This document shows, one piece after another, positions 38,074 through 48,362 of a stretch of 64,000 nt of DNA. The notes below the pieces were generated by a model, which searched no databases, was not told the DNA's origin, and was given only the letters and a program-made list of their open reading frames with translations. The position numbers and the translations under genes are program-made. Origin of the DNA: Gimesia chilikensis (lineage in GTDB: Bacteria > Planctomycetota > Planctomycetia > Planctomycetales > Planctomycetaceae); assembly GCF_008329715.1 (NCBI RefSeq), contig NZ_VTSR01000015.1, positions 57,728 to 121,727 of the forward strand, in the 5' to 3' direction. Position 1 is the stretch's first letter. Each line of letters begins with the position of its first letter.

Positions 38074-39396
38074 CTAATTCCCTGCCGACGGAGCCGAAAG
38101 ATCGACGCGGATAATTTCCTTATCATTCCGGGCAAACACACTTTTCAGTGCGAAAGCCGGGTGCGACCAGATTGTCATCCGTCGCTGGACGCGACGGGTC
38201 GGTTCAATCAGCTTCGCCCGGCTCAACTCTTCGTAACCTTTCGGCGACAGATTTGCGATGATCAGATCACCCTGTTCGTTGTGCAGAAAATAACGGTCTT
38301 CGTGCGGAATGATGAAGGCATTCCACCAGCGGCCCTTACCGGTCGCAGCTAATGTTTCCCATAATCGCTGGCCGTTGCTCGCATCCAGACCGCGGAGCTC
38401 TCCGTAGCTGCCTACGCCGTAAATGTTCTTCCCGTCGAAGACCGGCGTCATCATGATCGGATGCAGACCGTCGGTGTTGATCTCACTGTCACTCTTCCCG
38501 GCCCAGACGATTTTCGCTGAGCTGCCATCGTCGGAGACTTCAATCATCCGCGGCCCGTTATAAAAGCTGGCAACGAACAACCGGTTCCCCACTTTGCGGG
38601 GTGTCGCGATCGTCAGTCCGTACTTCACACCGTAGGGAACCTGCCAGATCACCTTGCCGGTTTCCGGCTCGAGGGCTGAGACCGCCGTCGGATGCCAGAC
38701 AATCAATTCCCGCTTTCCTCCGAATTCAAAGATGACCGGCGGTGCATAACCGACGGCCGGATCATTGAGCGAACGCCAGAGTTCTTTGCCTGTCTTTTTA
38801 TCGAAGCTGACCACCAGTGCATTCTGCTGACCACCCACCAGCGTAATCAGCTGATCGCCGTCCACCAGGGGAGAGGCAACCATGCCCCAGTTGGGAAGCT
38901 TCGTCCCGTAGTCTTCGACGAAGTTTTTGCTCCAGAGCACTTTCCCCGTCTGCGCATCAAAGCAGAAGAAGTGCCCCTGGGCACCCAGGGTATAAACGCG
39001 ACCGTCATTGATGACGGGAGTGGAACGGGGACCGGCGGGATAGCTGACGGTATATTCGGCCGGGTATTCGTAGCCCCAGATCAGTTTCCCCGTCACTGCA
39101 TCCAGGCAGAGCACGCGTTCGAAGCCGACCCGTTGTTTATAAATGCGATCGGTCACGAAGACACACCAGCGGGAATCGACTTCCGCGACCGCGGGCCCGG
39201 AGTAACCTTCGCCGATGGGAGTCGACCAGACCCGGGGCAGCAGGCCTTTGGTTGGCAGTTTTTTGACAATGCCTTTTTCGCGCCAGACCAGGTCGTGCTG
39301 CGGTCCTCCCCATTGAGGCCAGTCGTCACTGAAACCGGTTTGAGGCAGCAGGATCGTCCAGAGTAACATCAGCGCGAGCGACAGTTTCGGATACAT
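38074..39396 (-). CDS. Exported PQQ-like beta-propeller protein
   Basis: 440-aa secreted protein. The signal peptide (LALMLLWTILLPQTGFS) is followed by DDWPQWGGP, the typical start of planctomycete outer-membrane-assembly/PQQ-repeat propellers. Repeats with GKxxWxxxY-like ends (CLDAVTGKLIWGYEYP, CFDAQTGKVLWSKNF, SFDKKTGKELWRSL, ALEPETGKVIWQV, GLDASNGQRLWE) mark the blades. It may be a PQQ-free structural propeller or a dehydrogenase-like enzyme; cofactor-binding residues are not evident. It is 29 bases downstream of pyk and likely co-transcribed with it. Confidence 0.88.
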   Translation of the reverse strand: MYPKLSLALMLLWTILLPQTGFSDDWPQWGGPQHDLVWREKGIVKKLPTKGLLPRVWSTPIGEGYSGPAVAEVDSRWCVFVTDRIYKQRVGFERVLCLDAVTGKLIWGYEYPAEYTVSYPAGPRSTPVINDGRVYTLGAQGHFFCFDAQTGKVLWSKNFVEDYGTKLPNWGMVASPLVDGDQLITLVGGQQNALVVSFDKKTGKELWRSLNDPAVGYAPPVIFEFGGKRELIVWHPTAVSALEPETGKVIWQVPYGVKYGLTIATPRKVGNRLFVASFYNGPRMIEVSDDGSSAKIVWAGKSDSEINTDGLHPIMMTPVFDGKNIYGVGSYGELRGLDASNGQRLWETLAATGKGRWWNAFIIPHEDRYFLHNEQGDLIIANLSPKGYEELSRAKLIEPTRRVQRRMTIWSHPAFALKSVFARNDKEIIRVDLSAPSAGN

Positions 39397-39425
39397 CAGA
39401 GCCTCACAGGTTTCGGGGTTCAGCG

Positions 39426-40895
39426 TTATTTCACTTCGTGAACCAGCAGCATGTCATGCCCCAGCGAACTCCAGTCGGTGCCGGAGATCAGGACGATCTG
39501 ACTGCCTGATGACAGAAAGCCATGCTTCTTTCCATAGTTCACGATGTACTTCAGAATTTTCTGAGGAGACTTGTCGACCACGTCGGTCAGGAGTGAAGTG
39601 ACTCCCCAGTAGAGTGTCATCCGGCGGGCCGTAGCCGGGCGATCGGTGAGCGCCACAGTAGGCACCGTCCGCCGCTGTTTGGAGAGAGCCATCGCGGTTT
39701 TGCCTTCGTGAGTACAGGTTACCATCAGGTCTGCGTCCAGCTTCTCCGCCGTCATCCCGGCTCCGAGGGTAACCGCTTCGGTCACTTCGCGGGCATACAG
39801 ACGACGGTTACTGGTGGTCTCTTCCGAATGCAGATTCGATGAGAGAATCCGCGCTGCTTCGCGGACAATGCGGCTCATCATTTCGACGGCTGCCAGCGGA
39901 CTGACGCCGACCGCGGTCTCACCGGACAGCATGACCGCGTCGCTGCCGTCCAGTACTGCATTCGCGACATCGCTGGCCTCGGCGCGGGTCGGAAATGTGT
40001 TGAACTGCATGCTGTCCAGCATCTGCGTCGCGGTGATTACCGGGACACGATACTGGTTGCAGAGATGGATGATCCGCTTCTGAATGATGGGCACCCGTTC
40101 GATGTCGACTTCGACGCCGAGATCACCGCGGGCCACCATAACTGCATCGGTCAGTTTGAGAATCTGTTCGATATCGCTGACTGCTTCGATCTTTTCAATC
40201 TTGGCGACTACGTGCGGCGGCTCGATCGGATTCAGTTTTTCGATCTCGTCGTAGAGCTGTTTGATGTCATCCGCGGAACGCACGAAGCTGAGCCCGATAT
40301 AATCGAGTCCATGCTGCACGGCCCAGGCGAGGTCTTCCAGATCTTTCTCCGTGAGACAGGGAGTGCTGAGCTGGACGCCGGGCAGGTTGACTCCCTGCTT
40401 ACTGCGAATGACGCCTTCCCGCTCGACTACGCACTCGACGTATTCATTATCTTCCGATTTCTCAGTGACCCGCATGGCGACCATACCGTCTGCCAGTAGT
40501 ACCGGATCGCCGACCCGCAGATCGCTGATCAGCGACTCGTAGGTGCAGGTCAGTTCCTGGGGATTGTCGGTCTCCATTCCCTGAATGAAACGAAACTGCA
40601 TGTCCTGCCGACAGGTGATTTCGTCACCGGGTAAGACTCCCAGACGAATTTTGGGGCCGGACAGATCGCCCAGGATTCCGATGGGGCGGGCCATCTCTTC
40701 GGACAGTTCGTGGATATTCGTAACGATTTCGGCCAGCCATTCATGCTTGCCGTGCGCGAAGTTCAACCGAAACAGATCCACGCCCGCGATGATCAGCTTC
40801 TGCAGCATTTCGCGCGAACAGGAAGCGGGACCAACGGTGGCGATGATCTTGGTTTTTACGAGTGGATGTTCCTGGTATTGGGCCGCGTTCATCAT
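39426..40895 (-). CDS. pyk: Pyruvate kinase
   Basis: 489-aa glycolytic enzyme (phosphoenolpyruvate + ADP to pyruvate + ATP). Landmarks: KTKIIATVGPAS at the N-terminus, FRLNFAHGKHEWLAE, a B domain (about 75-180), the active-site signature VVAKIEKIEAVSDIEQI with MVARGDLGVEV, and ATQMLDSM. A complete C-terminal domain follows. Length is normal for bacterial PK. The start is uncertain: two adjacent ATGs (MMNAAQYQ). It is the second glycolytic gene in the window, unlinked to eno. Confidence 0.97.
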   Translation of the reverse strand: MMNAAQYQEHPLVKTKIIATVGPASCSREMLQKLIIAGVDLFRLNFAHGKHEWLAEIVTNIHELSEEMARPIGILGDLSGPKIRLGVLPGDEITCRQDMQFRFIQGMETDNPQELTCTYESLISDLRVGDPVLLADGMVAMRVTEKSEDNEYVECVVEREGVIRSKQGVNLPGVQLSTPCLTEKDLEDLAWAVQHGLDYIGLSFVRSADDIKQLYDEIEKLNPIEPPHVVAKIEKIEAVSDIEQILKLTDAVMVARGDLGVEVDIERVPIIQKRIIHLCNQYRVPVITATQMLDSMQFNTFPTRAEASDVANAVLDGSDAVMLSGETAVGVSPLAAVEMMSRIVREAARILSSNLHSEETTSNRRLYAREVTEAVTLGAGMTAEKLDADLMVTCTHEGKTAMALSKQRRTVPTVALTDRPATARRMTLYWGVTSLLTDVVDKSPQKILKYIVNYGKKHGFLSSGSQIVLISGTDWSSLGHDMLLVHEVK

Positions 40896-40962
40896 GAACC
40901 TTTAGCGTGAATCTATTTTAAGCAAATCATTCGCTGCGCTTTGATTTACTGGAGCAGAAGTT

Positions 40963-43569
40963 TCAGTTGCCGGATTCGGTTTTAAACCATTTCTGATTTA
41001 CCTGCCGGACAGCTTCTCCGGAAGCTGCAACCTTGAACTTGCCTTTGAGGCTGACCGTCGTCGGTCGGATACAGGTCTGATCGTTACAGGCCTGGTATTT
41101 GATATTCAGTTCAAGTGCTTCCTCTTTCCCGGCAGCAGAGGCAGGAATTTCCAGCGTTCCCCGAATGATGGCCTGCTTTTCGTAGACCAGCAGCGGTTCG
41201 TCGAAACCAGCCACTTCGAATTTATGACCAGCCGGATATTTGATGTCGGTCAGTTTGATGTTCTGGGCCGACTTGATGCTGAAGGTCGTTGGTACGAGGA
41301 AATCGGGGCTGGATGGATTCTGATTGATGTGCCAGCCATCCTCGATGGTCAGCACAATCGCCACCTTGCACTTCTTACCAGCGGGCAGTTTGTCGACCGA
41401 GAGGTAGGCATTGGCTTTCACCAGTTTTTTCTGCTGTCCGGTCTGTCCCAGTCCAGCAGCGGCCAGCAGTTCGAGACCCGGATTGACCGAGACCAGCTGA
41501 TCCGGTACTTCTACCAGTTCTACGAATTCGCCTGAGGAAAGGGAGACTGCAGACTGCTTCTGATCAGCGGGTGTCTGCAGATATTCTCCTACCGCCTGGA
41601 CGAGTTGGGCACAGCGATTTGGATAGCGTTTAATCACTCGACCAAACAGCTGCAGTGTCTCATCAGCGTGCTGGCGATAGCGGGCTTCCCCTGTCAACTC
41701 GGAAAGCTGAATCAGGTTACGGGCACTGATGCTGTTACCGGATGGGATTGCAGCGTCGTATGCGTTTTTCGTGCGGGCAATCAGTTGCTCATGGTCGTGG
41801 GTGGTGAAAAAGAAGCCGTGCTCTTTCTGATCCCAGAAGAGGGTGATCTGCAGATCGGTCAGCTTGCGGGCTTCGTCCAGCCACTGCTGTTTGCCGGTTG
41901 CCTGGTGCAATGCCAGCAGTCCCTGTGTGAAAAATGCATAATCATCCAGGTAAGCGTTGAGACGGGCTTCGCCACCACGGTAGCTGCGGTAGAGGTGTCC
42001 CTCTTTATCGCGCATCTGATCGAGAATGAACTGTGCTGCTTTTTCTGCAGCGGCGGTGTAATCGGGTCGTTTCAACACACGACCTGCGGTCGCCATACCT
42101 TCAATCATCAGACCATTCCAGCTGGTCAGGATTTTATCATCCTTGAGCAGCGGCTTGCGCTGATTACGAACGGCGTGCAGTTTCTGACGCGACGCGGCCA
42201 GTTGTGAAGCGAGTTCGTCTGCACCGGTATTGTGTTTTTCGGCGAGCTTCTCCAGTGTGGTGACGCGGTGCAGCACATAGCCATGATCGAAGCGGACGGG
42301 CTCATTCAATCCGTAAAATTCGGCGAAGAGCGGGTAGTCTTCTCCCAGAATGGTTTTCAGTTCTTCCTGCGACCAGGCATAGTGTTCGCCTTCGACGCCA
42401 TCCGTCTCTGCATCCAGAGCGGAATAAAAACCGCCCTGCGGATCAGTCAGCTCACGCAGCACGAAATCGACGATCCCTTCAGAGACCTGTTTGTACTGAT
42501 CCTTACCCGTCTGTTCGAAAGCGCGGGCATAGAGACCGGCCAGTTGACCGTTATCGTAGAGCATTTTTTCGAAGTGGGGCACGTGCCAGTAGCGATCGGT
42601 ACTGTAGCGATGAAATCCACCGCCGAGGTGATCGTAAATTCCGCCGTTGGCCATCGCGTCCAGTGTGTGATACAGCACCTTTGCCGATTCCGCTGCCGTC
42701 GGGTTCTGTTCGGCTGCCTGAATGTCATACTGCAGCAGAACCAGTTTCGAAGACGTGGGAAACTTGGGAGCGTTGGGAGTCACTTCCGAAAAATCGATCC
42801 CACCATATTCGGCATCGTAACTGGCATTGATGGAACGAACGCCCGCGATGACCAGCCGGTTTTCCAGGGGAATGGCTTCCTTAGCGCCTTCTTCCTGCTG
42901 CAGGCGGGCGACTTCTTTAGCGATGATTGTCGCGCTCTGCTGGACCTGCTCTTTGTTTTCTCCCCAGAGCTGATGCACCTTCTGCAGCACGCGGGGGAAA
43001 CTCATCTGGCCTCCCTGATCGGTGGGAGGAAAATAAGTACCGCCGGCAAAAGGTTCACGATCGGGGGTGAGGAACATCGACAGCGGCCAGCCTCCGCCGG
43101 AAGGGGCGCCAATGAGGTGAAAATAGACAGAGAGTGATGTCATGTAGATATCATCGATGTCGGGACGTTCTTCACGATCGACCTTGATATTCACAAAGTT
43201 CTCGTTCATGTATTTTGCGATTTTGGGATCTTCAAATACGAGCCGCTCCATCACGTGGCACCAGTAACAGCTGCTGTAGCCGACCGAGAGGAAGATCACC
43301 TTGTTTTCCTGCTTCGCCTTTTCGAAGGCTTCGGGCCCCCAGGGATACCAGTCCACCGGGTTGTGCTGATGCAGCAACAGATAAGGGCTGGTCTCTTTGG
43401 CCAGCCGGTTCGTAAACTGCTTTTCCTGGGGCGCAGACTTCGCTTCCTGTTTCGGTTCCTGCGGGTTCTCTTCGCTGGCAGATAACATGCGAGGGCTCCC
43501 GGATGTGCTGATGACAAGCAGACAGAGAATCAGGGCGTACCGCCTCAATGATGTCGGGTTCCAATCCAT
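40963..43569 (-). CDS. Exported DUF255 thioredoxin-domain protein with C-terminal DsbD-alpha-like domain
   Basis: 868-aa protein. The N-terminal signal ([16 protein letters not shown]) implies export. A DUF255/YyaL thioredoxin domain follows ([21 protein letters not shown]-x2-C as CYWC, Cys101 and Cys104), then the large alpha/alpha-barrel region typical of SSP411/YyaL proteins. The last 200 residues look like the DsbD N-terminal (alpha) domain: [23 protein letters not shown] and a cysteine pair (Cys828, Cys833) in [12 protein letters not shown]. The fusion suggests a thiol-exchange role in the envelope. The start is clear: GGAGGAATAAAA directly before ATG 43569. An upstream in-frame start would add a non-coding-looking tail. 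Confidence 0.88.
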   Translation of the reverse strand: MDWNPTSLRRYALILCLLVISTSGSPRMLSASEENPQEPKQEAKSAPQEKQFTNRLAKETSPYLLLHQHNPVDWYPWGPEAFEKAKQENKVIFLSVGYSSCYWCHVMERLVFEDPKIAKYMNENFVNIKVDREERPDIDDIYMTSLSVYFHLIGAPSGGGWPLSMFLTPDREPFAGGTYFPPTDQGGQMSFPRVLQKVHQLWGENKEQVQQSATIIAKEVARLQQEEGAKEAIPLENRLVIAGVRSINASYDAEYGGIDFSEVTPNAPKFPTSSKLVLLQYDIQAAEQNPTAAESAKVLYHTLDAMANGGIYDHLGGGFHRYSTDRYWHVPHFEKMLYDNGQLAGLYARAFEQTGKDQYKQVSEGIVDFVLRELTDPQGGFYSALDAETDGVEGEHYAWSQEELKTILGEDYPLFAEFYGLNEPVRFDHGYVLHRVTTLEKLAEKHNTGADELASQLAASRQKLHAVRNQRKPLLKDDKILTSWNGLMIEGMATAGRVLKRPDYTAAAEKAAQFILDQMRDKEGHLYRSYRGGEARLNAYLDDYAFFTQGLLALHQATGKQQWLDEARKLTDLQITLFWDQKEHGFFFTTHDHEQLIARTKNAYDAAIPSGNSISARNLIQLSELTGEARYRQHADETLQLFGRVIKRYPNRCAQLVQAVGEYLQTPADQKQSAVSLSSGEFVELVEVPDQLVSVNPGLELLAAAGLGQTGQQKKLVKANAYLSVDKLPAGKKCKVAIVLTIEDGWHINQNPSSPDFLVPTTFSIKSAQNIKLTDIKYPAGHKFEVAGFDEPLLVYEKQAIIRGTLEIPASAAGKEEALELNIKYQACNDQTCIRPTTVSLKGKFKVAASGEAVRQVNQKWFKTESGN

Positions 43570-43778
43570 TTTTATTCCTCCAGGGGCAGGCAGAAGATTC
43601 AGTGCCCTGTTGTTATAAGGGGGCTGCAATCGTTTCTTCGAAAGTCGGTTGTTCGGATGGTGGGGTACACGTATCTTATCCAATCCGACGGCAGACGACT
43701 ATTTAATAATAGCAGAACGCCCAAAAATCGATACGTTCAGGCGGTGCATCAGGATCTCGGGATCACCTATTTTAACTT

Positions 43779-44732
43779 TTAATTGGGAACCGACACCTTC
43801 TGCAGAATCTGACGGATAATTTCCGTGGCGCGTGTCCGCTGACTTTCGCGGACCAGCGAGCGGGTGATCACACGATGCGCTAAAACGGGAACTGCTAACT
43901 TCTTAATGTCATCCGGAATGACATAGTCCCGTCCTTCCGTAAAGGCAAGACTCTGGGCCGCCTGAGAAAACGTGATCGCACCGCGGGTACTGACTCCCAG
44001 CGTCAGTTCCGGATGATTGCGCGTGACTTCGACAATTTCCAGAATATAGTCAGTCAGTGCATCATCGACGCGGACATTCCGTACGGCTTCCTGCATCTCG
44101 CGCAACTGCTTCAGCGAGACAACGGAATCCAGCGTGTTGACCGGTTCGCCGTTCCGGTGCTGGATCAGTACTTCCCGCTCGATGGCACGTTCGGGATAAC
44201 CAATCTCGATACACATCATGAATCGGTCGAGCTGGTTTTCGGGCAGGGGATAAGTGCCTTCAAATTCGAACGGGTTCTGTGTGGCCAGTACAAAAAACGG
44301 GGGATCCAGGGTAATCGTCTGCCCTTCCACACTGACCTGCCCCTCGTTCATCGCTTCGAGCAACGCACTTTGTGTACGGGGAGGCGTGCGGTTGATTTCA
44401 TCGGCCAGCAGCACATTGGTAAAGATGGGACCTTTGCGAAATTCGAATTCTCCCAGACTGGGGAGGAAGACATTCGAACCCAGAATATCCGAAGGCAACA
44501 TGTCCGGCGTGAATTGCACGCGTTTGTAGTCGCAGTGGAGACTTTTGGCAATTGCCTTGGCCAGCGAGGTTTTACCCACGCCGGGTGCATCTTCAATTAA
44601 AACATGGCCCTCCGCAAGCAGGGTGACGATTGCCAGTTGAACCACTTCTGGTTTTCCAATGAGCACACTGGAGATGTTATCGTGAAGCGTCTTAACCAGA
44701 CTGGCAGTTTCCTGCTGGGAGCGAACTTCCAT
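43779..44732 (-). CDS. MoxR-family AAA+ ATPase (first of two in the window)
   Basis: 317-aa AAA+ ATPase of the MoxR clade, chaperone-like ATPases that activate VWA-domain client proteins. Walker A is EDAPGVGKTS, Walker B VLLADEINRTPPRTQSAL, sensor 1 VLATQNPFEFEGTYPLPE, and arginine-finger region QLDRFMM. Unlike the MoxR at 47274, no DUF58 or VWA gene is adjacent, so its client is unknown. The ATG at 44732 is preferred; the open frame continues 96 bases upstream into probable leader. It is divergent from the Tat esterase gene across a gap with a perfect 12-base palindrome. Confidence 0.9.
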   Translation of the reverse strand: MEVRSQQETASLVKTLHDNISSVLIGKPEVVQLAIVTLLAEGHVLIEDAPGVGKTSLAKAIAKSLHCDYKRVQFTPDMLPSDILGSNVFLPSLGEFEFRKGPIFTNVLLADEINRTPPRTQSALLEAMNEGQVSVEGQTITLDPPFFVLATQNPFEFEGTYPLPENQLDRFMMCIEIGYPERAIEREVLIQHRNGEPVNTLDSVVSLKQLREMQEAVRNVRVDDALTDYILEIVEVTRNHPELTLGVSTRGAITFSQAAQSLAFTEGRDYVIPDDIKKLAVPVLAHRVITRSLVRESQRTRATEIIRQILQKVSVPN

Positions 44733-45057
44733 TAAAGATCCATTTCTGATAGGCAAAGCTGCGGTAGCAACGGAGAGCACATATGTTTTTATATGTTCAG
44801 CTTTACTGAATTCCCGAGCGGTTTTCAACCGATAGTCCAGCCGCTTCCCGCAGGGAGGGGAATTCTAAAAAACCATTAAAAATTTTCTGTACAACTCCCG
44901 GAGTCAGATTCATTATAGAGAAGCCGATTGTAAAGAAAAACAAATTTTGTTAACAAACAGCAATGAACGGAGGAGCTGTTCAACTTTGTTCAGCTCGATT
45001 GCCAGATTCATCGAATCATCGTATCTGCATTCATTGTTTTAAAGGATTAATAATATT
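44733..45057. other. Divergent intergenic region moxR/esterase
   Basis: 325 bases. It holds a perfect palindrome at 44946-44957 (listed separately) inside an AT-rich stretch (44880-44965) likely to contain the promoters of both genes. Confidence 0.5.
44946..44957. promoter_or_regulatory. Perfect 12-base palindrome TTTGTTAACAAA
   Basis: Exact palindrome in the AT-rich gap between two divergent genes (moxR leftward, Tat esterase rightward). The position and symmetry suit a dimeric regulator's operator. No regulator gene is adjacent, and a single copy cannot exclude chance. Confidence 0.35.
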
Positions 45058-47166
45058 ATGCCGGCCTCAAAACCGTCGACGGACGACACGTTCTCTCTCT
45101 CACGACGAAATTTTCTGCAAACAGGATGTGTCACAGTCACCGGCTTGAGCCTGCTCGAAAATCTGGTCATCCAGGAACTGGCAGCAGCCCCCACCTCAGC
45201 AGATCAGAGCTCCCCGGCCCTGAATCGCTTTCCCCGCATGGTCCAGGAATACTTTGCGGACCGCGTCCGGGAACAGGAAGCCAAAACCATCGCACGGCTG
45301 GACGCTTTGAAAACCAAAGCCGACGCGGAAGCCTACGTGGAATCGGTCCAGAAACGGATCCGCGAAGCATTCGGCCCCGAACCAGAGCGGACTCCGCTGA
45401 AGGCGAAGGTCACGAAAACCACCGATCGCGATACCTACACAATTGAAAACATTATTTTCGAAAGTCGCCCCGGATTTCTGGTGACGGCGAATCTTTACAT
45501 CCCCAAGGGGATCACCAAACCGGTGCCCGGCGTCGTCGGCACCTGTGGACACTCCCACAACGGCAAAGCGGAAACCGCCTACCAGTCCTTCTCCCAGGGG
45601 CTGGCCCGCAAAGGATATGTCGTTCTGATCTACGATCCCATCGGACAGGGCGAACGTATACAGTACAGCGGCGATGATCTGAAATCCACGATCGGCGTCG
45701 GCGTCCGTGAGCATCTGCACGGTGGTAATCAGCAGTTTCTCGTCGGTGAAAATCTCTCGATGTGGCGTGCCTGGGATGGCGTGCGTGCCCTGGATTATCT
45801 GCTGACACGTAAAGAAGTCGATCCCAAACAGGTCGGTGTGACCGGAAACTCGGGTGGCGGAACCATGACCACCTGGTTATGTGGTGTAGAACCACGGTGG
45901 ACGATGGCGGCTCCCAGCTGCTTCGTGACCACTTTCCGCCGCAACATGGAGAATGAACTTCCCGCAGATACCGAACAGTGTCCGCCGAAAGTGCTGGCGC
46001 TGGAACTGGATCATGCGGACTTCCTCGCTGCTCAGGCACCTAACCCGGTGCGAATCCTCAGTAAAGAGCGAGACTATTTTGATGTCCGCGGGGCACGCGA
46101 AGCCTACCTGCGACTCAAGCGGCTCTACAAACTGCTGGGCCATGAAGACAATGTCTCGCATTTCGTCGGTCCGACTTATCATGGCTACTCGCAGGAAAAC
46201 CGGGAAGCCATGTATGAATGGTTCAACAAAGCCACCGGCATTTCGGATGAAGACAAAGAACCCAAGCTGACTATCGAAAAAGATGAGACACTCTGGTGCA
46301 CCCCCAAAGGTTCTGTCGCCGATCTCGGCTCGAAACCCATTCATGAATTCACTGCCGAGCGTTCGCGGGAACTGGCAAAGCAGCGTAAAACCAAATCGGG
46401 TGCCGCCCTGCAGTCCGCTGTCGCGGAAACACTCCGGCTGAAGCATGTCGAGGGTACTCCCGATTACCGCATTCTGCGCAATCGCGGCGGTAAAGGTTAT
46501 CCCGCGAAGTATGCGATCACTTACGCGGTCGAAACGGAACCGGGAATCCAGGCTGTCGTGTATCGGGTCTCCGACGAGCGCCTCTATTCGCGTCCGCCTC
46601 AGAATGCCGGTAAAAAAGCGACACTCTACCTCTCGCACGTCTCGGCCGATGCCGAACTCAAGGAAGAACCGCTGCTGAAGACCGCCAGCCAGGATAAAGA
46701 GCGCGTGCTCTACACCTGCGATGTGCGGGGAATCGGGGAATCGCTGCCCGATACTACAAACCCGAATTCCTTCTTCACCCCTTACGGTAGCGACTACTTC
46801 TACGCGGCTCACTCTGTGATGCTGGACGATCCTTATCTCGGCCAGAAAACGTTTGACGCCCTGCGTGTCCTCGACTGGCTCGCTGCCAACGGGCATACCG
46901 ACGTACATCTGATTGGTCGGGGCTGGGGCGCTCTGCCGGCGACTTTTGCCGCCCTGTTCTCACCTCACGTCAAGCAGGTCACACTGAAAAATGCCCTGAC
47001 ATCCTTCAGTGATGTCGCCGAAACGGAGCATTATCACTGGCCTTTATCGACGCTGGTGCCGAATGTATTGACGAGCTTCGATCTACCCGAATGCTATGCT
47101 GACCTCAAGCGCAGTAAAGGTTTGACGCAGATCGCTCCCTGGGGAGCAAAAGGTGCTGACAGCTGA
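45058..47166 (+). CDS. Tat-exported alpha/beta hydrolase (acetyl xylan esterase-like)
   Basis: 702-aa exported hydrolase. The twin-arginine signal is SRRNFLQTG near residue 14. A central alpha/beta hydrolase domain has the nucleophile elbow VTGNSGGGTMT (Ser in G-x-S-x-G), preceded by DPIGQGERIQYSG and followed by a likely Asp/His relay (SKERDYFDVRGAREAY, VGPTYHGYSQENREAMYEW). A second, larger C-terminal region (from about 430) again has hydrolase-like segments (VLDWLAANGHTDVHLIGRGWG) in which a GxGxG pattern replaces the nucleophile motif. It probably removes acetyl or other esters from polysaccharides. AAAGGA precedes the ATG by about 10 bases. Confidence 0.84.
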   Translation: MPASKPSTDDTFSLSRRNFLQTGCVTVTGLSLLENLVIQELAAAPTSADQSSPALNRFPRMVQEYFADRVREQEAKTIARLDALKTKADAEAYVESVQKRIREAFGPEPERTPLKAKVTKTTDRDTYTIENIIFESRPGFLVTANLYIPKGITKPVPGVVGTCGHSHNGKAETAYQSFSQGLARKGYVVLIYDPIGQGERIQYSGDDLKSTIGVGVREHLHGGNQQFLVGENLSMWRAWDGVRALDYLLTRKEVDPKQVGVTGNSGGGTMTTWLCGVEPRWTMAAPSCFVTTFRRNMENELPADTEQCPPKVLALELDHADFLAAQAPNPVRILSKERDYFDVRGAREAYLRLKRLYKLLGHEDNVSHFVGPTYHGYSQENREAMYEWFNKATGISDEDKEPKLTIEKDETLWCTPKGSVADLGSKPIHEFTAERSRELAKQRKTKSGAALQSAVAETLRLKHVEGTPDYRILRNRGGKGYPAKYAITYAVETEPGIQAVVYRVSDERLYSRPPQNAGKKATLYLSHVSADAELKEEPLLKTASQDKERVLYTCDVRGIGESLPDTTNPNSFFTPYGSDYFYAAHSVMLDDPYLGQKTFDALRVLDWLAANGHTDVHLIGRGWGALPATFAALFSPHVKQVTLKNALTSFSDVAETEHYHWPLSTLVPNVLTSFDLPECYADLKRSKGLTQIAPWGAKGADS

Positions 47167-47273
47167 GAAGACGGCTAAACAGCCTTGCATCTTCACCTGA
47201 GTGCCCGCCACAATAGAGGTACGTATTCAGGCGGGCGTCATTTCTTTCTCCGATACAGGAAACTGACAACACT

Positions 47274-48362
47274 GTGAGCAGCGATCCTCCGATGGAAGCT
47301 TCCGATCTGGAAGCCGTCGAAAAATTACACCAGGCCTACGAACGACTTCTGCAGGAAGTGAACCACGTCGTGATTGGCCAGCACAAGGTCGTCGAGGAGT
47401 TGATGATCTCGCTGCTGGCAGGCGGACATTGTCTGCTGGTAGGAGTTCCGGGGCTGGCTAAGACACTCATCGTCCACACCCTGGCTGACACACTGAACCT
47501 CTCGTTCAACCGCGTGCAGTTCACGCCTGACCTGATGCCCGCCGACATCACCGGGACCGACGTGATTCAGGAAGACAAAATCACGGGCAACCGCGATTTC
47601 AAATTCCTGGCAGGCCCTGTGTTTGCCAACGTGGTTCTCGCCGACGAGATCAACCGTACGCCTCCCAAAACGCAGGCAGCCCTGCTGGAAGCGATGCAGG
47701 AGCATCAGGTCACCGCGGGGGGACGTAAACACAAACTGCCGGTTCCGTTCTTTGTACTCGCGACACAAAACCCGATCGAACAGGAAGGCACCTATCCGCT
47801 GCCCGAAGCGCAGCTCGACCGGTTCATGTTTGAAATCAAAGTCGAGTATCCCACCGAGGAAGAAGAGTTTGCCATCGTCAGGCAGACAACCTCGGATGAA
47901 TCGTATGCAGTGAAAAAAGTTCTTGAGCTGGATGAGCTGCTTTCTTTTCAGTCGCTGGTCCGTCGCGTTCCGGTAGCCGATCATGTGATCCGGTATGCGA
48001 TGCAGTTCGCCCGCATGACGCGTATTATTGCCACCGACGATGCCCGGGCGGCAGACATTCCCGATTTCATTCGCGAATATGTCAGCTGGGGTGCCGGCCC
48101 CCGCGCCAGCCAGAACCTGGTCCTGGGTGCCAAAGCCCGGACGATTCTGCATGGCAGACTGTATGTGAGCACCGACGATGTGCGAGCGGTTGCGCATCCG
48201 GTACTCCGGCATCGCATCATCACCAATTTCAATGCGGAAGCCGACGGGATGTCTCCCGATAAAATCGTCGATCGCCTGATTGAACTCATCCCCGTCGATT
48301 CCTCGCAGGAAAAACTGGATGGACGATTACCACAAGTATTTAGATCCGCAGACGCTCGCTAA
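47274..48362 (+). CDS. MoxR-family AAA+ ATPase heading a DUF58/BatA-type operon
   Basis: 362-aa MoxR AAA+ ATPase. Walker A is GVPGLAKT (57-64), Walker B VVLADEINRTPPKTQAALLEAM, sensor 1 VLATQNPIEQEGTYPLPE, QLDRFMFEIKVEYP follows, and the AAA lid domain closes the protein. It starts at a GTG (MSSDPPMEASD). The next two genes encode a DUF58 protein and a BatA-like VWA protein, the usual MoxR client set, so this ATPase probably remodels or activates those. The DUF58 gene starts inside its 3' end (44-base overlap), showing tight coupling. Confidence 0.93.
   Translation: MSSDPPMEASDLEAVEKLHQAYERLLQEVNHVVIGQHKVVEELMISLLAGGHCLLVGVPGLAKTLIVHTLADTLNLSFNRVQFTPDLMPADITGTDVIQEDKITGNRDFKFLAGPVFANVVLADEINRTPPKTQAALLEAMQEHQVTAGGRKHKLPVPFFVLATQNPIEQEGTYPLPEAQLDRFMFEIKVEYPTEEEEFAIVRQTTSDESYAVKKVLELDELLSFQSLVRRVPVADHVIRYAMQFARMTRIIATDDARAADIPDFIREYVSWGAGPRASQNLVLGAKARTILHGRLYVSTDDVRAVAHPVLRHRIITNFNAEADGMSPDKIVDRLIELIPVDSSQEKLDGRLPQVFRSADAR

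Noticed and set aside
45877..46908. Minus-strand open frame of 343 codons opposite the Tat esterase
   Set aside because: Shadow of the esterase gene with no recognisable domain.
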